Shown piece by piece: positions 1 through 11,636 of a DNA stretch of 64,000 nt. A model generated the notes under the pieces. The model was not told the DNA's origin, searched no databases, and saw only the letters and a list, made by a program, of their open reading frames with translations. The stretch is from Solicoccozyma terricola (lineage: Eukaryota; Basidiomycota; Tremellomycetes; Filobasidiales; Piskurozymaceae). The stretch is from contig BCLD01000024.1 of assembly GCA_001600875.1 (NCBI GenBank), forward strand, positions 168,457-232,456. Reading direction: 5' to 3'. Within the stretch, counting starts at the first letter, position 1. Every line of letters begins with the position of its first letter. Position numbers and translations under genes: made by a program.

Positions 1-2234
1 TACGCCCAAGTTTCGGTTGTCGCCGACCCTCGCAAGAGTCGCACGATGGCGGTGTTGGGTACCCTTCGATCGTCAATGCCGATCCTTCATGGCGCGGAGG
101 ATTGCTTCGCGCGCGTCATGCACATACGGCACGACACATACACAACGGCAATCCACCTGGGCTGATATCGGATTCGCCACCAAGGCCTAGACGACAGGTG
201 CTCCTATTGCAGCGGGGGAATCGCCGTCGACCAATGCAAATGCGGTGCATCTCATTCTATGTATGGTTTATGTGATAGGGCAGCATAGCCTCTGCTGAGG
301 GAAACATAGTTCATGGTGCCCTCGGAGGGATTAGGGTTCCTGAATGATTGGTGATCGTCTCTCTGCCAAAATGCTACATTATTGGCTGTTGATTAACCCG
401 CCGTGCGCGTCCACAGTGTGCTACTGCTCCCGGAATGTGTCATCGTGGGCACCGCGTTCTCGAGCAATGGCGACTCCCCCCCACAGTGTGCTCGCAGATC
501 ACAAGCCAGATTTCCCCCGTGTGTCACACGGGGGGGTCCGGAACTGGGAATGGGGCCAAGTTTCGACCTTGACACTCGTGAGTCGTCGATCATCGTACGA
601 TGAAACAAGAGACTAGTTATCATCTCTCTTTCCCTTGTCTTCACCCTGTAATACGGAGAGAATAGAACCTTACCACCATCTTTTATCCTCAAGCGACTGA
701 CATTCGACCCAATCAGACTAGCTATCCATTGTCACATCACTTCCCCGTCTTACCTATCAATAGGGACATATCCCGGAAGGTCTGAAACCAACTTTCGCAG
801 GACCCAAAACATTATCATCGACTGATCTATCGAGGATGGTGGCTGGGCTTTTCTAGACGGGAACGTTAGAGTGCTTCGAGACGTGCAGCTTGTCAGCGTC
901 TGGTTGCACATGCACGTCGCGGTTCCAACTAACTCTAGTAACGCCCGTACTGACTGGGTGGCGTTCCGCTGGTCAAAGTTTGGCCCACCGGTATCCGAGG
1001 ATCGTCTCGGACTGTTGAAAGAGCCGGACTTGGAGAGCTCGGTTTCTTGTCGGTAAAGTGTGCGGGTCAGGCCGGCAGGTGAAAAAGACATGCTGGACAG
1101 TTGCGAAGAACATTTTTCCAAACCTCTGTCCCTCACTATGCTACCGTCTTGTACCACTGTCTACTTCTGTTCCCCATATTCTGCTCCACGAATCTTCAGG
1201 ACTGAGACGCGCTTCCCTCCGGGGATGACCACCTTCTTGGCACTTATTGATTTCGAATTCAGGAGAATGTCGAATGAATAGCATGTTCGATCAGCATCCG
1301 TGTGCACGGATGGCATAGATGCATTATGAGTTTGCTGGAGATTCACCTGGTTGCTAAGAGTTACAATCAGATCTCTCTGTGCCAAGATCGTCGTCGTCCC
1401 CGGGTGCTCCGATCTGGCGCTCCGATCTACAGCCCCAATCCCTTGCCCGAACAAGACCGTTGGACCAATTCCAATGCATGTTTTAGGTCTGCAGATGCAG
1501 ATCATGCGATCGTTTCCGAATGTTCTGCCAAGGTCGTGCGGGGGTGCGGGGGTTTTCAGGTTCCGCAGGGTCATCTTGAGAGGATACAGCCGTAATGTCT
1601 ATACATGTAGCCTTGATATCTCACGGTTCTGATTGGTGATCGTTTGGAGCAGTGCGGGTTGCAGTTGTGACACTCGGGAGATCAAAGGGTGCGCTCAAAT
1701 CCAAAGTGTATGAGGTAGCCATAACAAGACGCAGTCCTCCCCATCAAGCCGTTGCAGCAGCATCGTTCAACCGTCTACTGTCGGGCAATGGATTCGGGCA
1801 ATAATGTCATCCGTTCAAAGTGTCAGTGGCGGGGTGTGTACCCGCAATTCGGTCCGGGGTAGGGCAAGTGACACGGTTAGTGACCGGTGGCGTTTCGTTT
1901 CACACGGTATGAAGGAGCGCCTGAGGACCAGCAGGGCTTCACCCAACCACTAACGAGCCGGCGTGACTCGAGACTATTCTCGTACAGGCAGGACCCCAGG
2001 ACTTGGACGGCCCCACTCTACGAATCCACATTGAAATCGGCGCCTGGGATGCCTGGATGGCAAGCAATTTACGGCTCGGGACTTTTGTTCCTGAAATGGT
2101 GGCTTTCCCGTGGCGTACTCTCGATGTGGAAGCAACATCGTATCAACTCACTCTGCCATCTCTCATCTCATCAATTTGGACGGCCTGTCCGCAACTTGTT
2201 ATCAATCCACCAAATATTAACAGCCACAACAGCC
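1..2234. other. gene-poor stretch, no supported gene
   Basis: I see no reading frame here with a recognisable family motif, signal peptide or convincing intron structure. The longest candidate is a minus-strand frame at 1161-1574 (137 codons). Its last third looks protein-like, with alternating hydrophobic residues ending KKVVIPGGKRVSVLKIRG, so a remnant of a real gene is possible. It has no recognisable start context or partner exon. All other frames are short and overlap each other. The stretch ends in the upstream region of the secreted-protein gene at 2235. Confidence 0.4.
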
Positions 2235-3031
2235 ATGATCTCCGTCCTCCACCTGACCTTGATCTCGCTTTTCTCCATGACAGCTACGGCGCTATGGATT
2301 CCGTTCTTGTCGGCTCGGGGCCCAGCTCCAGCGGACCCTGCGGTGCCCGAGAGTAGCCTGCAGCGATACAAGGACAGCATCATCCGAAGCGAAGCGTATC
2401 AGAGCCTTCCTTGGGTGGAACTCGCCGCGAATTACAATTTCTTTTCTAGAGATTTCCCTCGGCCAATGCCCTTCGAGGTACATGAGGAGTATTACAAGGC
2501 CACACCCACCAAAACCGCAGGATGGTGGCCGTGGAACATGGACCGACCAGGACGAGATCGGAGCCTCAACAGCGAGGGAATAACAAGGCATTGCTCCCCA
2601 GAAGCACGTTCACGTTTAGCTGCCCGACTTCTGTGCAGTGCAACGACGGAGGTTGCTGTTCTTTGGGAGATTATTGCGCGATCAAAGAAGGTCAACTCGG
2701 GTGCTGTCCGATGTGAGTAGCGCCAGGAACTGGGATGACCGAAGGCGCTAATTGACATGCACAGAGGCTCCAATTGCGATGCTGGCGCTATTCCTGGGTG
2801 CTCAACGTAAGTACTTGTTGACCTGGAAACATTTGGTGTTCGACTGATAAACCCATCTGTCTAAGATCCTGTTACGGTATATGCTGTGACGAGATTCATA
2901 CCATCATCGGCGAAGTCATTTGCTCCCCGACCCCGGGGGATGGCGGTCAATCCTCTGGGGTTTGCACCGGTATCGAGCCGACGAACCCGTTAGCAACCCA
3001 GGCCGCCGCCTGTACGGCGAACGAGTTGTGA
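2235..3031 (+). CDS. secreted cysteine-rich protein
   Basis: Predicted four-exon gene of about 204 codons: 2235-2530, 2602-2712, 2765-2806 and 2866-3031. The first exon encodes a hydrophobic N-terminus (MISVLHLTLISLFSM, residues 1-15, then TATALW) that fits a secretion signal. The downstream exons encode a compact Cys-rich module with CNDGGCC, GCCPIGSNC and CYGICC blocks, a pattern common in small secreted or cell-wall fungal proteins of unknown function. Introns 2 and 3 have GTGAGT and GTAAGT donors, and joining them creates the CCPIGSNC motif. The first intron (2531-2601) is less certain: GTGG at 2525 also works. A GTGAGT overlaps the stop, so a further exon cannot be excluded. The protein is expected to be disulfide-rich and extracellular; no enzyme function is visible. 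Confidence 0.6.
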
Positions 3032-4440
3032 GTAATATCGCTTCGCGCAGTCACTAGGTGCACCAACATCAGCCTCTTGGGACTACACCCACCCATCCGC
3101 TCCATCCCCCCCAACCCATCGACCCATCCCACTCGAACCAAACATCAGCCAGGTCAATCAATTCCAATCCCTACGATATGTTATCGGGAATACAATGATG
3201 ACATACTGTATGACCAATGACATGCGATAAGATACTACTCCTCCCACCGAACGATTAATTGATATCTATTATTCAATTCATTTAATGAATTTATCTTAAT
3301 GACATTCCGCTGTTATCTTCCTTATCGAGGGTACATTCACCGAACCACGATATTGATTCCGTGACATTCCCCCTTTTACGATCTGCGCTTTTAATGTGAC
3401 CCGCGTTCACCATTACGAGCCTTTATAAGCGCGTCACATACTCATAATGCCTTTTGTGAAGAAGCCGCTGGGTCATAAGGTCATGCAACAGGCGCTGGAA
3501 ATAAACACGGGTGGCGGAATGCAGATCAGGATGCAATATGGGAAAGGATCACGAGGTCGTCAGGAGGCTTGTGATAGTCCGTGATATTCCTCCAGTTTCG
3601 TTTATAGGCACAAACTTCTCCCAGAGCATAAAATTTGGTTGGATATCTAATAATTGGAGGCCCGTTATGTTGCAACCGATCAACGGCTGTTTCTGCTTCC
3701 TGCAGGTGGCCTCTCATGATTCCAAATGTTCTCTTCCGCTTTCAAGGCCTCCCAAAACCTTCGGAGCGGGAGATGCTCCATCTTAGCTATGTCTTCGTCC
3801 TTCCTCTCCCGTCTTTGTTTATTCTTAGCAATCCCTTTAGGGGTTCTCTTGGAAATATAGAGCTGGGCAGCATCCGATGACCACGAGACGTCCTCGCTTG
3901 CTTAGGGTAGCGTTGCGGGTTTAGTCAGAAGTTCTTCCCATGCGTTGTGGATGGCTTTGGCATTTGTAAACATAAGCAGCAGTAACGGAGGACGCAAGTC
4001 TGTAAGGCGACGCCATCTACTTCACGGGTTCCTCAGAGGCAACGGCCCAAAAAAAAACGAAAAGAAAAAGAAAAAAAAGAAGCAGGCAGGCAGGCTTGCG
4101 TAGTACGTTGATGGCTTCCCCCTTATTATCTTCCTTCCAGCATTCTTTCCCTAATGCCCATGAACATGAAGGTCGCCGCCACAATCAAAGTAAACGTGAT
4201 ATAGGCGCGGTTTTTTTTACACTTTGAACCAGTGTCGATGATCCGATGGCTTTTAGACGGCTTGCACATCGGCTGCAACTGCACGACACAGTTGCCAAAT
4301 TCTGCCCAGGACAAGAGGTTTCGGTCATCATGAGAAGGATCAAGCTTCACAGAGGCAGGGGGACCTCGACCGGCACCCGCTTGCATACTAGTTCCATTTT
4401 TAATATATATAGACCGACTAACGAGGAAACCTGAGCTACG
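3032..4440. other. intergenic, AT-rich, no gene seen
   Basis: This follows the secreted-protein gene and has AT-rich patches around 3230-3330 and an A-rich low-complexity tract near 4048-4080. Short frames on both strands (for example 3526-3717 minus) show no family signature. I see nothing in it that I can name. Confidence 0.4.
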
Positions 4441-4449
4441 ACCTGATCC

Positions 4450-5400
4450 TCCCTCTGCGCTTTACGAACCCTGGCATTCCGTTGTCAGTCAAATATCAAG
4501 TCGACCTCGGTGTATCTAGCGTGGAACCCCATTATCCTCCCCTCATCGGGGTTCGCGCTTTCCGATGAGGACGTCATATTGGTCGCCACGGACAAAGGTA
4601 AACCTGATGAATATGAAGTCAATGTCTACGCGGGCTTTCCTGCTGATGGGTCCCCGCCCACCAATGAGTGAGTGCGCAGTCAGTCAGGAAGGACAAGGCA
4701 ACGCAACTGCTGACTCCGCACGTTCGCAAAAGGTCGTTCCTCTATACGGGTGACACTAATCTCTACACACTGAAGACGGACCTAGTCAAGAGGGTGCAGA
4801 GTAGTGTGCCAGTGATATCGAGTATATCCAGGGATCAGATTAATGCACAGGGAGGGAGGGGCCTTCCCTGTATGGTAATAGCCGTCAATCTATCAAAGGC
4901 CCCTTTACAAGCTACTCATGCCCATCGAGCTGTTTATGATTGGCATCAGGGACAAGAACAGCGGAAGGACAGGTTGCATCCGAACGTCGACCGAAGAAGG
5001 TATAACCCCTGATGAACAATTTGCGCTCCGGATTAAATTGCTAGTGAAGGTATCCACCGTCAAAGAGGCAAAGGTGATCTGCTTTGTCTCGTCGTGAGAT
5101 CATGCTCAGCTGCTGATGGATTTGGCTCCCTCGCAGGAATTTGATCTGTCCTTCCCCTTTGTTTCTGCCAAACGCACTGAGCTACACAATATACGTCGAA
5201 CCTGTCAGGATGAAACCTGATGTCGACGATCTCCAAAGAGCGGTCACAGCAACGCAGAAATTGCCTCCATTTAACAATTACCCTTATGTTGGGAAAGCAG
5301 TGCCGAAGGGAACTTCCCAAGCCAGTGGCCAATGGGACAAGCGCTACGACAGGTCACCAGCACCTAGCACTCTCCCATGTTGTTCGACAAAGGTTGTAGG
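4450..5400 (+). pseudogene. possible degraded protein-coding block
   Basis: Several plus-strand segments in shifting frames have protein-like composition but no common start. Around 4500-4670 one frame reads AWNPIILPSSGFALSDEDV with further acidic and hydrophobic alternation before a stop. Around 4905-5095 another reads LLMPIELFMIGIRDKNSG. Around 5130-5170 a third reads EFDLSFPF. No GT-AG chain that I tried joins them into one open frame, so I read this as a decayed gene or a gene with an unrecognised intron structure. The family is unknown. Confidence 0.25.
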
Positions 5401-5547
5401 CAGGTGAAAGTATTGGATACGGGTTTGTCTTCAATACAACGACAATCTCTAGCTCGCTTACCCTGACTATATAGATGCAGGAGTGGGGTTAGAACAATAG
5501 AGAAATCGGTTACCCTTCTGCTCAAGTCAACAACACTGTTGTTGACC
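5387..5547 (-). repeat. LTR-like dispersed repeat, copy 1
   Basis: About 160 bp matches 8616-8755 in order. Shared blocks are GTTGTAGGCAGGTGAAAGTA, TCTTCAATACAACGA, ATAGATGCAG, AACAATAGAGA, CGGTTACCCTTCTGC and a GTTGTTGACCT end. On the minus strand the better copy begins TGTTG and ends in CAAC, as expected of a retrotransposon LTR. This copy lacks the outer end on its right side and has a 20-30 bp insertion relative to copy 2. No internal retroelement domain lies beside it, so it would be a solo LTR or fragment. Confidence 0.5.
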
Positions 5548-7668
5548 TATATTTCATGAACCCCCACTATGCCGCCCAACCGATTTTGTTTTCAGAACCA
5601 AACCAGAGGATACAATGCCCTTTGCCCCTCCTATCGATCGCAACCAAGCGTCGGTGAACCATTCGTTGTTTTGCAGGCAAGGGAGCACCATGTCGAATGA
5701 TGCCCATACGCGTCAAGCTTGCAAGTAGTCTCATAAAGTTTCAATCGCTTGTATTGACAATGTGTCTGAAGTGAGCTGAGATCGTCTGAAAGGTGGAATA
5801 AAGGGCAGTGTTCTACCCCTGTCGGCGCGTTGATCCTGGTTGAACGAACAAGTCCGAAGCTTCCCCAATAAGCATGAGTAGTACTGCAGGTAATCCATGT
5901 GGCTCGTACAGGGCTAGAATTGATCATTCAAGGAATCCTCACTCCAAATCTTATTTCTCTACCCGAACAGTATGGCATCTATACGTGGGATTGCGGGGGA
6001 GGCCCTTGGAAATGCGATACCACTATATGCGGATGGTTACAAGAGTCCAGCGTCTTGAGAGTTCAAAAGTGAGCACAAGAAGGCATACAAGGCCATTCAG
6101 GCAAAGCAATTTTATTCTTTGGTACAGTCGGCCGCAATAGTGAAAATCTATGAATTTATAACACTGGCTCGGAGATATCCATCACCCACCTCGTTCCTTG
6201 TTTACAACAACTCGAACTAGCAAGCAGAGCAGATAAACCACATTGCCATGAAATTGCGGTCGCGATATGTTCTAGTTGATATCCTCCGTCGATGTCAGGC
6301 ACTTGGTGACGATTTTCTTAAACACCCGGCTGTCACCAGACCTGTAAATACGTCCAATCGACAGCGTTGGTTGATTGCCATGTCCGTGCGCTAACAATGA
6401 AAGCAGAAAGAGGCAGGACCGAACAGAATAGGACGCACCATTTACAGTCTTGGTAACAATCTTGTTTGTTGCTGGCCCTTGGGTGACGGGTGGACGCTTT
6501 AGAAGGGGCAAAGGACAGAGGAGAGCACTGTAAGGATACGTACGACACTAGTGACATGTCACGATTGGTGAGTCACCCGAAGAATCAGTCAGATCATCCC
6601 GACCAGCACCCAACCAGCGCAAGTTGAAGCCCTGATGCTACTAAGTAACCCTTGGACAACCCGCTGCAGACTATCCACTAATGGTTGCGAAGCAAATGTT
6701 TCATGGAACAGTGTGCCGGCGAGTCGAAAGTATTATTTGCGCTTCACGTGCGGTTGACCCGCACCTCGCTGCGTCTGAGACGCGGATCGACCGCAGATGA
6801 TCCGCATGGCCGGCGGTTATGGCGGCTACTCAAACTTTTCCCTCCCGCAAACTGTGACGTTTGGGTTCTTGAATCGTGCAAAGAAAGGGTAGAAAATGCC
6901 AAGCCCGGTCCGAAAGGGTCGGATTTGGTCGGGAGTCCCCTTGTATCATTACCACTTTCGAGGTGAGTGGGAGTCGCCAGTTCATTTTTCGATCTCGAGA
7001 GGTCTGAAGAAATGAGTTTGGGGGATACGGGGGAGGGGGGAGGGCTGTGGGGAGCGGCGGATAGTGGTGGGTGGAGGGTGCTACTGAAGAGAATGCGCTG
7101 AGAAAAGAATCTCCTTTGGGGGTTGCGATGTTGCTGGGGGAAGGATATGGTTTGTCAAACAGGGCGTTGGGAGGAGTGAAGCGAAGCTGATTGTTCTAAT
7201 CCCGGGTCGCGAGGATGTTAGGATGGGGGGAGGAAGAGGCTTGCCGATTAGATCTTCTAGGGTCTTCGTAGTGTGGATGTCGGGTTGACCGGAGAGCGTG
7301 AATGGTCGGAAGGGATAACAGATAGGGGAAGCAAGGGTGGATCGATATCAGCTCGAACGCATGATGAGAACGAGGAATGGTCTCCTCTGTGCCACCTGAA
7401 GCGGATGACAAGATCGTCGTCATCGACTTCATATACCCTGAGGTCCCACATTCTCCAGCGCCGAGACCTCCAGCGCCCCTCCACGTTCACGAGAACGACA
7501 GCATTGCTCGCATCAACCCCGTCTGCTCGTATATCAACAGCATTCTTCCTATCATCATTACCCCTGCTACTACATCCACTTTAGCGGAGCAGAAGCGACC
7601 TTGAAATCGCCCTAGGAGTGGCTTCAACACGTCACCATGTCAGGAGAAAACTTGGGTACCCGAAGTAC
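5548..7668. other. intergenic, no supported gene
   Basis: Only short overlapping frames occur here, none with family motifs. A G-rich patch lies at about 7018-7080. A frame near 7377-7604 has several acidic residues but no homologous feature I recognise. The stretch sits between two repeat copies and may itself be decayed mobile-element sequence. Confidence 0.35.
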
Positions 7669-7670
7669 AA

Positions 7671-7916
7671 TGTTGCCCCAGAATGCTCTTCAATACCCGT
7701 AATCCCAGCCAAGGCAGCTAGGAATATATATGCAGCTAGGAATTCCTCAAATTCGATAAACAAGTCCCCATGCCAGTAGTAAAATGTTGCCATGGAATGC
7801 TGTCCAATACAAAGATTGCCAGCCGGGGCAGCTAGGAGTATATATGCAGCTAGGAATTCCTCAAATTTGGTGAACAAGTCCCCATGCCAGGAGCAAAATG
7901 TTGCCATGGAATGCTG
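7671..7916. repeat. 114-bp tandem repeat, two-plus units
   Basis: The landmark TGTTGCC occurs at 7671, 7785 and 7899, an exact 114-bp period. Each unit carries GCAGCTAGGA, TATATATGCAGCTAGGAATT, CCTCAAATT and AAGTCCCCATGCCAG. The sequence following the third landmark diverges after about 17 bp. A related but rearranged copy lies at 36693-36930. No reading frame is preserved between units, so this is probably a non-coding dispersed satellite or a transposon end. Confidence 0.75.
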
Positions 7917-7979
7917 TTACGAAATATCGATGGTTATCGTTGTTCACCGAGCGGTGGAGATCGTGCCAGGAAACTTGCA

Positions 7980-8045
7980 ACTACCCTTGATATGGATGAT
8001 GGTGGGGGAGGGGGAGGGGTGTGGGGGGGGGGGGGGGGGAGGAGT
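7980..8045. repeat. G-rich low-complexity tract
   Basis: A run of G with few interruptions, including a pure G stretch near 8023-8039, follows GATGATGG. The tract can form a G-quadruplex on the plus strand. It falls in a region without a supported gene. Confidence 0.7.
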
Positions 8046-8615
8046 GACAGCCATGCCTTCCGAAGTCCCCCATTCCACTGATGATTTCTCATCGGTCAAC
8101 ACAGACACGGGGTGCCGACACCTCCGTGGCTTGGAGGCATCAACGTGGCGTTGCGTCCCTTGCTCGTACCGGAACATCGTGACTAAGAAACAAGAGAGAA
8201 GCAACAGCCATGACATCTACCAGAGGGGAATGTATTTCAGCGATTATCTCGCATCCCTGGGAACTGCCATCGGTCGCGTTGAACCGGAATAGCAGTCATC
8301 TAAGAATGCATTCGAGTCCTTGCGATCACGAGGAAGTTGGTGATCCATCCATCCGCCGTCAATCAATTTGCTCGTGCAGGGCGCGTGGTCAGCTGGCGTG
8401 CAGTTCTGTAAGACGCAAGGCAGAGGCTTGAGATCGATCTTTCCAACCCGCCACCGCCACCGCGCATCGTCACAAACAAGACCCGAAAGTCAGGTCCAGC
8501 CGCAGGTCCTGTCCAGCTTCCGATTGCAAGTTTCAACCTGGGACGTTGAGTCCAGCACGGTTGCAACAATCCATACCGGCGCTGAAAGCTGGTCGTAGTT
8601 GTTGGTTGGTAAGGG

Positions 8616-8755
8616 TTGTAGGCAGGTGAAAGTATTGGATATGGGTGCCTCTTCAATACAACGATTATAGATGCAGGGCCAGCTCCATAACAATAGAGAG
8701 GTCGGTTACCCTTCTGCCTAGGTCAACAACAACATTGTTGACCTCAGCCTACAAC
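8616..8755 (-). repeat. LTR-like dispersed repeat, copy 2
   Basis: Read on the minus strand, this copy begins TGTTGTAGGC and ends GCCTACAAC, giving 10-bp inverted termini with one difference at the tip, as in LTR ends. It also contains a short palindrome, AACAACATTGTTGTTGACC-like, near its start. Blocks are collinear with copy 1 at 5387-5547. I could not find a matching 5-bp target duplication, so the insertion is old or the boundary is off by a few bases. Confidence 0.55.
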
Positions 8756-9155
8756 AATGGTCTGTACTTTGATCCATTGTTTCCCTGTTTCACATCCTTG
8801 AGTTTCACACTAGCCCCTGAGATATTCATGAGTCGATCCCTCTTTCCATCCTGAGGCCTATTGCCTATTGTTCTATGATCGGAAGCGTCTATGTTCAACC
8901 TGCAGGTTCAACAGTAGTCGCCTGGATGACGAGTTTCAACTCGCTAATCCCCTATACCCCCTTCTGACCCGTACATAATCGAGGGCCACCCTGCCACCTT
9001 GGTATCCTTTGCCATCTGGCTTCGGTGTAACCTGACCTGCCTTTCCATCCATCTACGCAAGACACGTCTCTGTTTCTCAGTCGGTGCACCTCCCTATCCC
9101 AGTTCCTGGCAAAACCCCATCTACCGTACTCGTGTAAGAATCCGATGCTCTGGAC

Positions 9156-9869
9156 ATGGCCGACCCAGCAATCATCATCGCCATAATCTCGCTGGTCTCT
9201 TCGCTCGTGGCAGCTGTATTTATAGCCGTGACGGCAGGTTGGGTAACATTGTACTCGGATGAGCGAAGACGTCGAGTCGAGTCCGAGAAACTGATCTCCA
9301 AGTATCGGGACCCGCTTCATCTGGCGGCCAAAGACCTTCTGAACCGCGTCGATAACATTCTCCGCAACAATGTGATCTCCTTTGCGCGGGGTACGGACGA
9401 ACAGCGGGACACTTTGTACCTATTCACCGCTTTCCTAGTCGGACAGTACTTTTCCTGGACGTACATACTCCGGCGACAAGTCCAGTTTCTCCGCTTTCGT
9501 ACGGCTCGACGAGACACAGAGCTATCCGGCATTCTCAACAGCATCAAGTTTAGGTTTCTCAAAGATGACGGATTCCCCTTTCGGCTATACCACGGGCAAC
9601 AACTTGCTATCGGCGAGATTATGACGGTCCGTGAAGAAGGCGGCGAGCTGGTCTGCATGGGATATTCAAAGTTTGTCTGCAAATTCAAGGATGAGGAGGA
9701 TAGCACGTTTCGAGACTGGTTTCGACCGATCAAGGATGGTATCGACTCGCTGGTGGCAGCCCATGACCGCAATCAACCACCGCGAGTCCAAAGGCTTTTA
9801 CAGTTAGAACCTCTCCTGCAAAGGCTCGTGCATGCGCTGGGATCCGAAGGATTAGTCCAGGATGGGTGA
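9156..9869 (+). CDS. single-pass membrane protein, fungal family of unknown function
   Basis: Intronless 237-codon frame. Residues 4-32 form one strong hydrophobic segment (IIIAIISLVSSLVAAVFIAV and following), then a basic cluster ERRRR and a motif KYRDPLHLAAKDLLNR. The rest is soluble, with DEQRDTLYLFTAFLVGQYFSW near residue 80, and ends in a charged region. This layout, an N-terminal anchor, then YRDPL with a DLxxR helix and FLxGQYFSW, is familiar from a widespread fungal family of hypothetical proteins. Its biochemical role is not known to me. The protein is probably anchored with the body on the cytosolic face (basic residues after the helix). Absence of introns contrasts with its neighbours and may indicate transfer or retroposition. 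Confidence 0.75.
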   Translation: MADPAIIIAIISLVSSLVAAVFIAVTAGWVTLYSDERRRRVESEKLISKYRDPLHLAAKDLLNRVDNILRNNVISFARGTDEQRDTLYLFTAFLVGQYFSWTYILRRQVQFLRFRTARRDTELSGILNSIKFRFLKDDGFPFRLYHGQQLAIGEIMTVREEGGELVCMGYSKFVCKFKDEEDSTFRDWFRPIKDGIDSLVAAHDRNQPPRVQRLLQLEPLLQRLVHALGSEGLVQDG

Positions 9870-11078
9870 TCGATCGAAACCGTTGACAAGATGCAACTGT
9901 CCGTCACTCGGATCCTGAATTGAGAAGGCTGGAATTGGGATGTTAGAGTGAGGCAGGTGTAGTTGTCACCCCGGTTGAGTGGGTACGATGGAATGCAAAG
10001 TCAGGTCTTGCCACCGATTCTGTGTCTGAGGAGCGATCTACCGATTTACTCCACCGAATGTCCAACCACTGTTGCAATAAAGGTAATAATGAGGTTCTCG
10101 ATGAGTCCTTGAAGTTTCATGTGAGGCCGAAGAGGTAAGTTTTGACCGTTCATACATGTTACAAAGCAGCCCCCAGTGGGGTGAAAACGTCAGGACAGAT
10201 ACCCTGTGCCTAACCCTTGTTCGATCGAGGAATGCAGTGAACCTGCTATCATGCGCCTGCTTGTTTGATCAAAAGTAGACGGCTATAGCCTGAAAGCCCT
10301 TCGAAACTGCTTGTCGACAAACATGGCAAAAATCGACTAATCAATCAACTTGCAGTTGAAAAGCAAGCAGCTCGATTCAATCGCCTGTAAGCCTCTTGAA
10401 ACTGTAAGCCTCTCGAAACAGCTACGATCAGTCGTATGTGCGTTCTGGTGAAGGTGGAAGGTGGGGGGAGGGACGTTTTCATGGGTAGTCGTTCATTTTG
10501 CCACATCTAGACGAATCAACCTGACCCGACACCAGAAAATGCTCGTTGTTTGAGCTTCAAGACAACATCAAAGCATCCAAGACGTCGTAGACGTCACTGT
10601 GGATGACCCTCATCTCGTCCATGAATTGAGATGGATTTTCCTGGAAATAGAAGTTTAGACGGAAGAACAAATGGGTTCCCAAGATTTCTTTCACTCACCA
10701 TTCTAGCTTCTGCTGCCGCCTTGATACTTTGAAGCCCGAGGCTGTTACCAACATGGATGATGGAATTGGAAGGTGCCTGTGCAGAGAGGGTCCCGGGGGG
10801 GGGGGGGTAACTGGAGAGGCATTGGATATGCTACGACGGACAGCAAGATGTGAGCATGTGGAACTGCGGCAAACGAGGACACATGCGTATAGTTTATGAA
10901 AGGTAGTGAACTGTGCCTGGATAGAGTATCGTGATGCAAGGAGTGAGCAATGGTGGTGGTCGGTGGTGGTCGGTTGATGGTTGGTGATGTTGAAAAGGGA
11001 AGAGAGGGTATTCTGGAAAAGGTTGGATGTAATATATATATTCCTGACCGACAGTCCCCTGTCCCCTGGTTAACATGT
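9870..11078. other. intergenic, no gene seen
   Basis: No supported frame. Contains a short G run at about 10795-10806 and a GGTGGTCGGTGGTGGTCGG stretch at about 10952-10972. The region separates the membrane-protein gene from a dispersed repeat. Confidence 0.4.
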
Positions 11079-11235
11079 GTGTAAAGAATGCAACTGCAAA
11101 GTAACATTCATTAACCGTACCCCTTACCCTTACGGCAAAAGGTCACAATTCCAGACCAGAGGTGGAATTGCATTTGCAGTTGTATATAAACCCAACACGT
11201 CTCAGGATCAGATCCCTATCTATAATCCTGACAAT
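11079..11235 (+). repeat. dispersed 150-bp hairpin element, copy A
   Basis: Nearly identical to copy C (36195-36346) and similar to copy B (19410-19537). It contains nested inverted repeats: CAACTGCAAA at 11091-11100 pairs perfectly with TTTGCAGTTG at 11173-11182, and inner CAATTCC pairs with GGAATTG. It ends near TATATAAACCCAACACG. The inverted organisation and dispersion fit a MITE-like or other non-autonomous element. All copies keep an open frame CKECNCKVTFINRTPY, so a tiny coding role cannot be ruled out. Confidence 0.7.
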
Positions 11236-11432
11236 GTGCATCAAAGCACACCATATTCCGACGCATAGACCGTGATGACTTGGTATTCCGCTGGAGTCAT
11301 AACCCGGTCACAGATCCGCTGTCATTATATTACTTGAAGCACCCAGGAACATCGGGAACTAGACAAACACCGGCAAAACTCATGGAACAAACGAAAGAAA
11401 AAGAGGAAAACCCCATCCTAAAAAGTCGTGAT

Positions 11433-11433
<1 letters not shown>

Positions 11434-11490
<57 letters not shown>
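11434..11490. repeat. 57-base pure C homopolymer
   Basis: An uninterrupted run of 57 C begins after GTCGTGATA and ends at ACCCAACCAC. It lies just beyond the 3' end of the minus-strand gene at 11637-13378. The true length in the genome may differ because polymerases and base callers slip on such runs. Confidence 0.9.
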
Positions 11491-11636
11491 ACCCAACCAC
11501 TCCCCTCTCCCCCCCTGTCCCCGCTCAGTCGAAGCGCGGTTTTCCTCCATCATCCATCACTTCCATCAGCTATCATCCACACATGAACGAAAGAAATCAC
11601 ACGAAATCACCTTTTCATCCGTGTTTTTTTTCATTT

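Noticed and set aside
1887..2234. N-terminal extension of the secreted-protein frame
   Set aside because: The extension would bury the signal peptide about 116 residues inside the protein; the ATG at 2235 is a far better start.
11079..11268. Small Cys-containing protein encoded by the dispersed element
   Set aside because: The frame is shared by the copies but ends differently in each, and the nested inverted repeats explain the conservation better; kept only as a possibility in the repeat entry.
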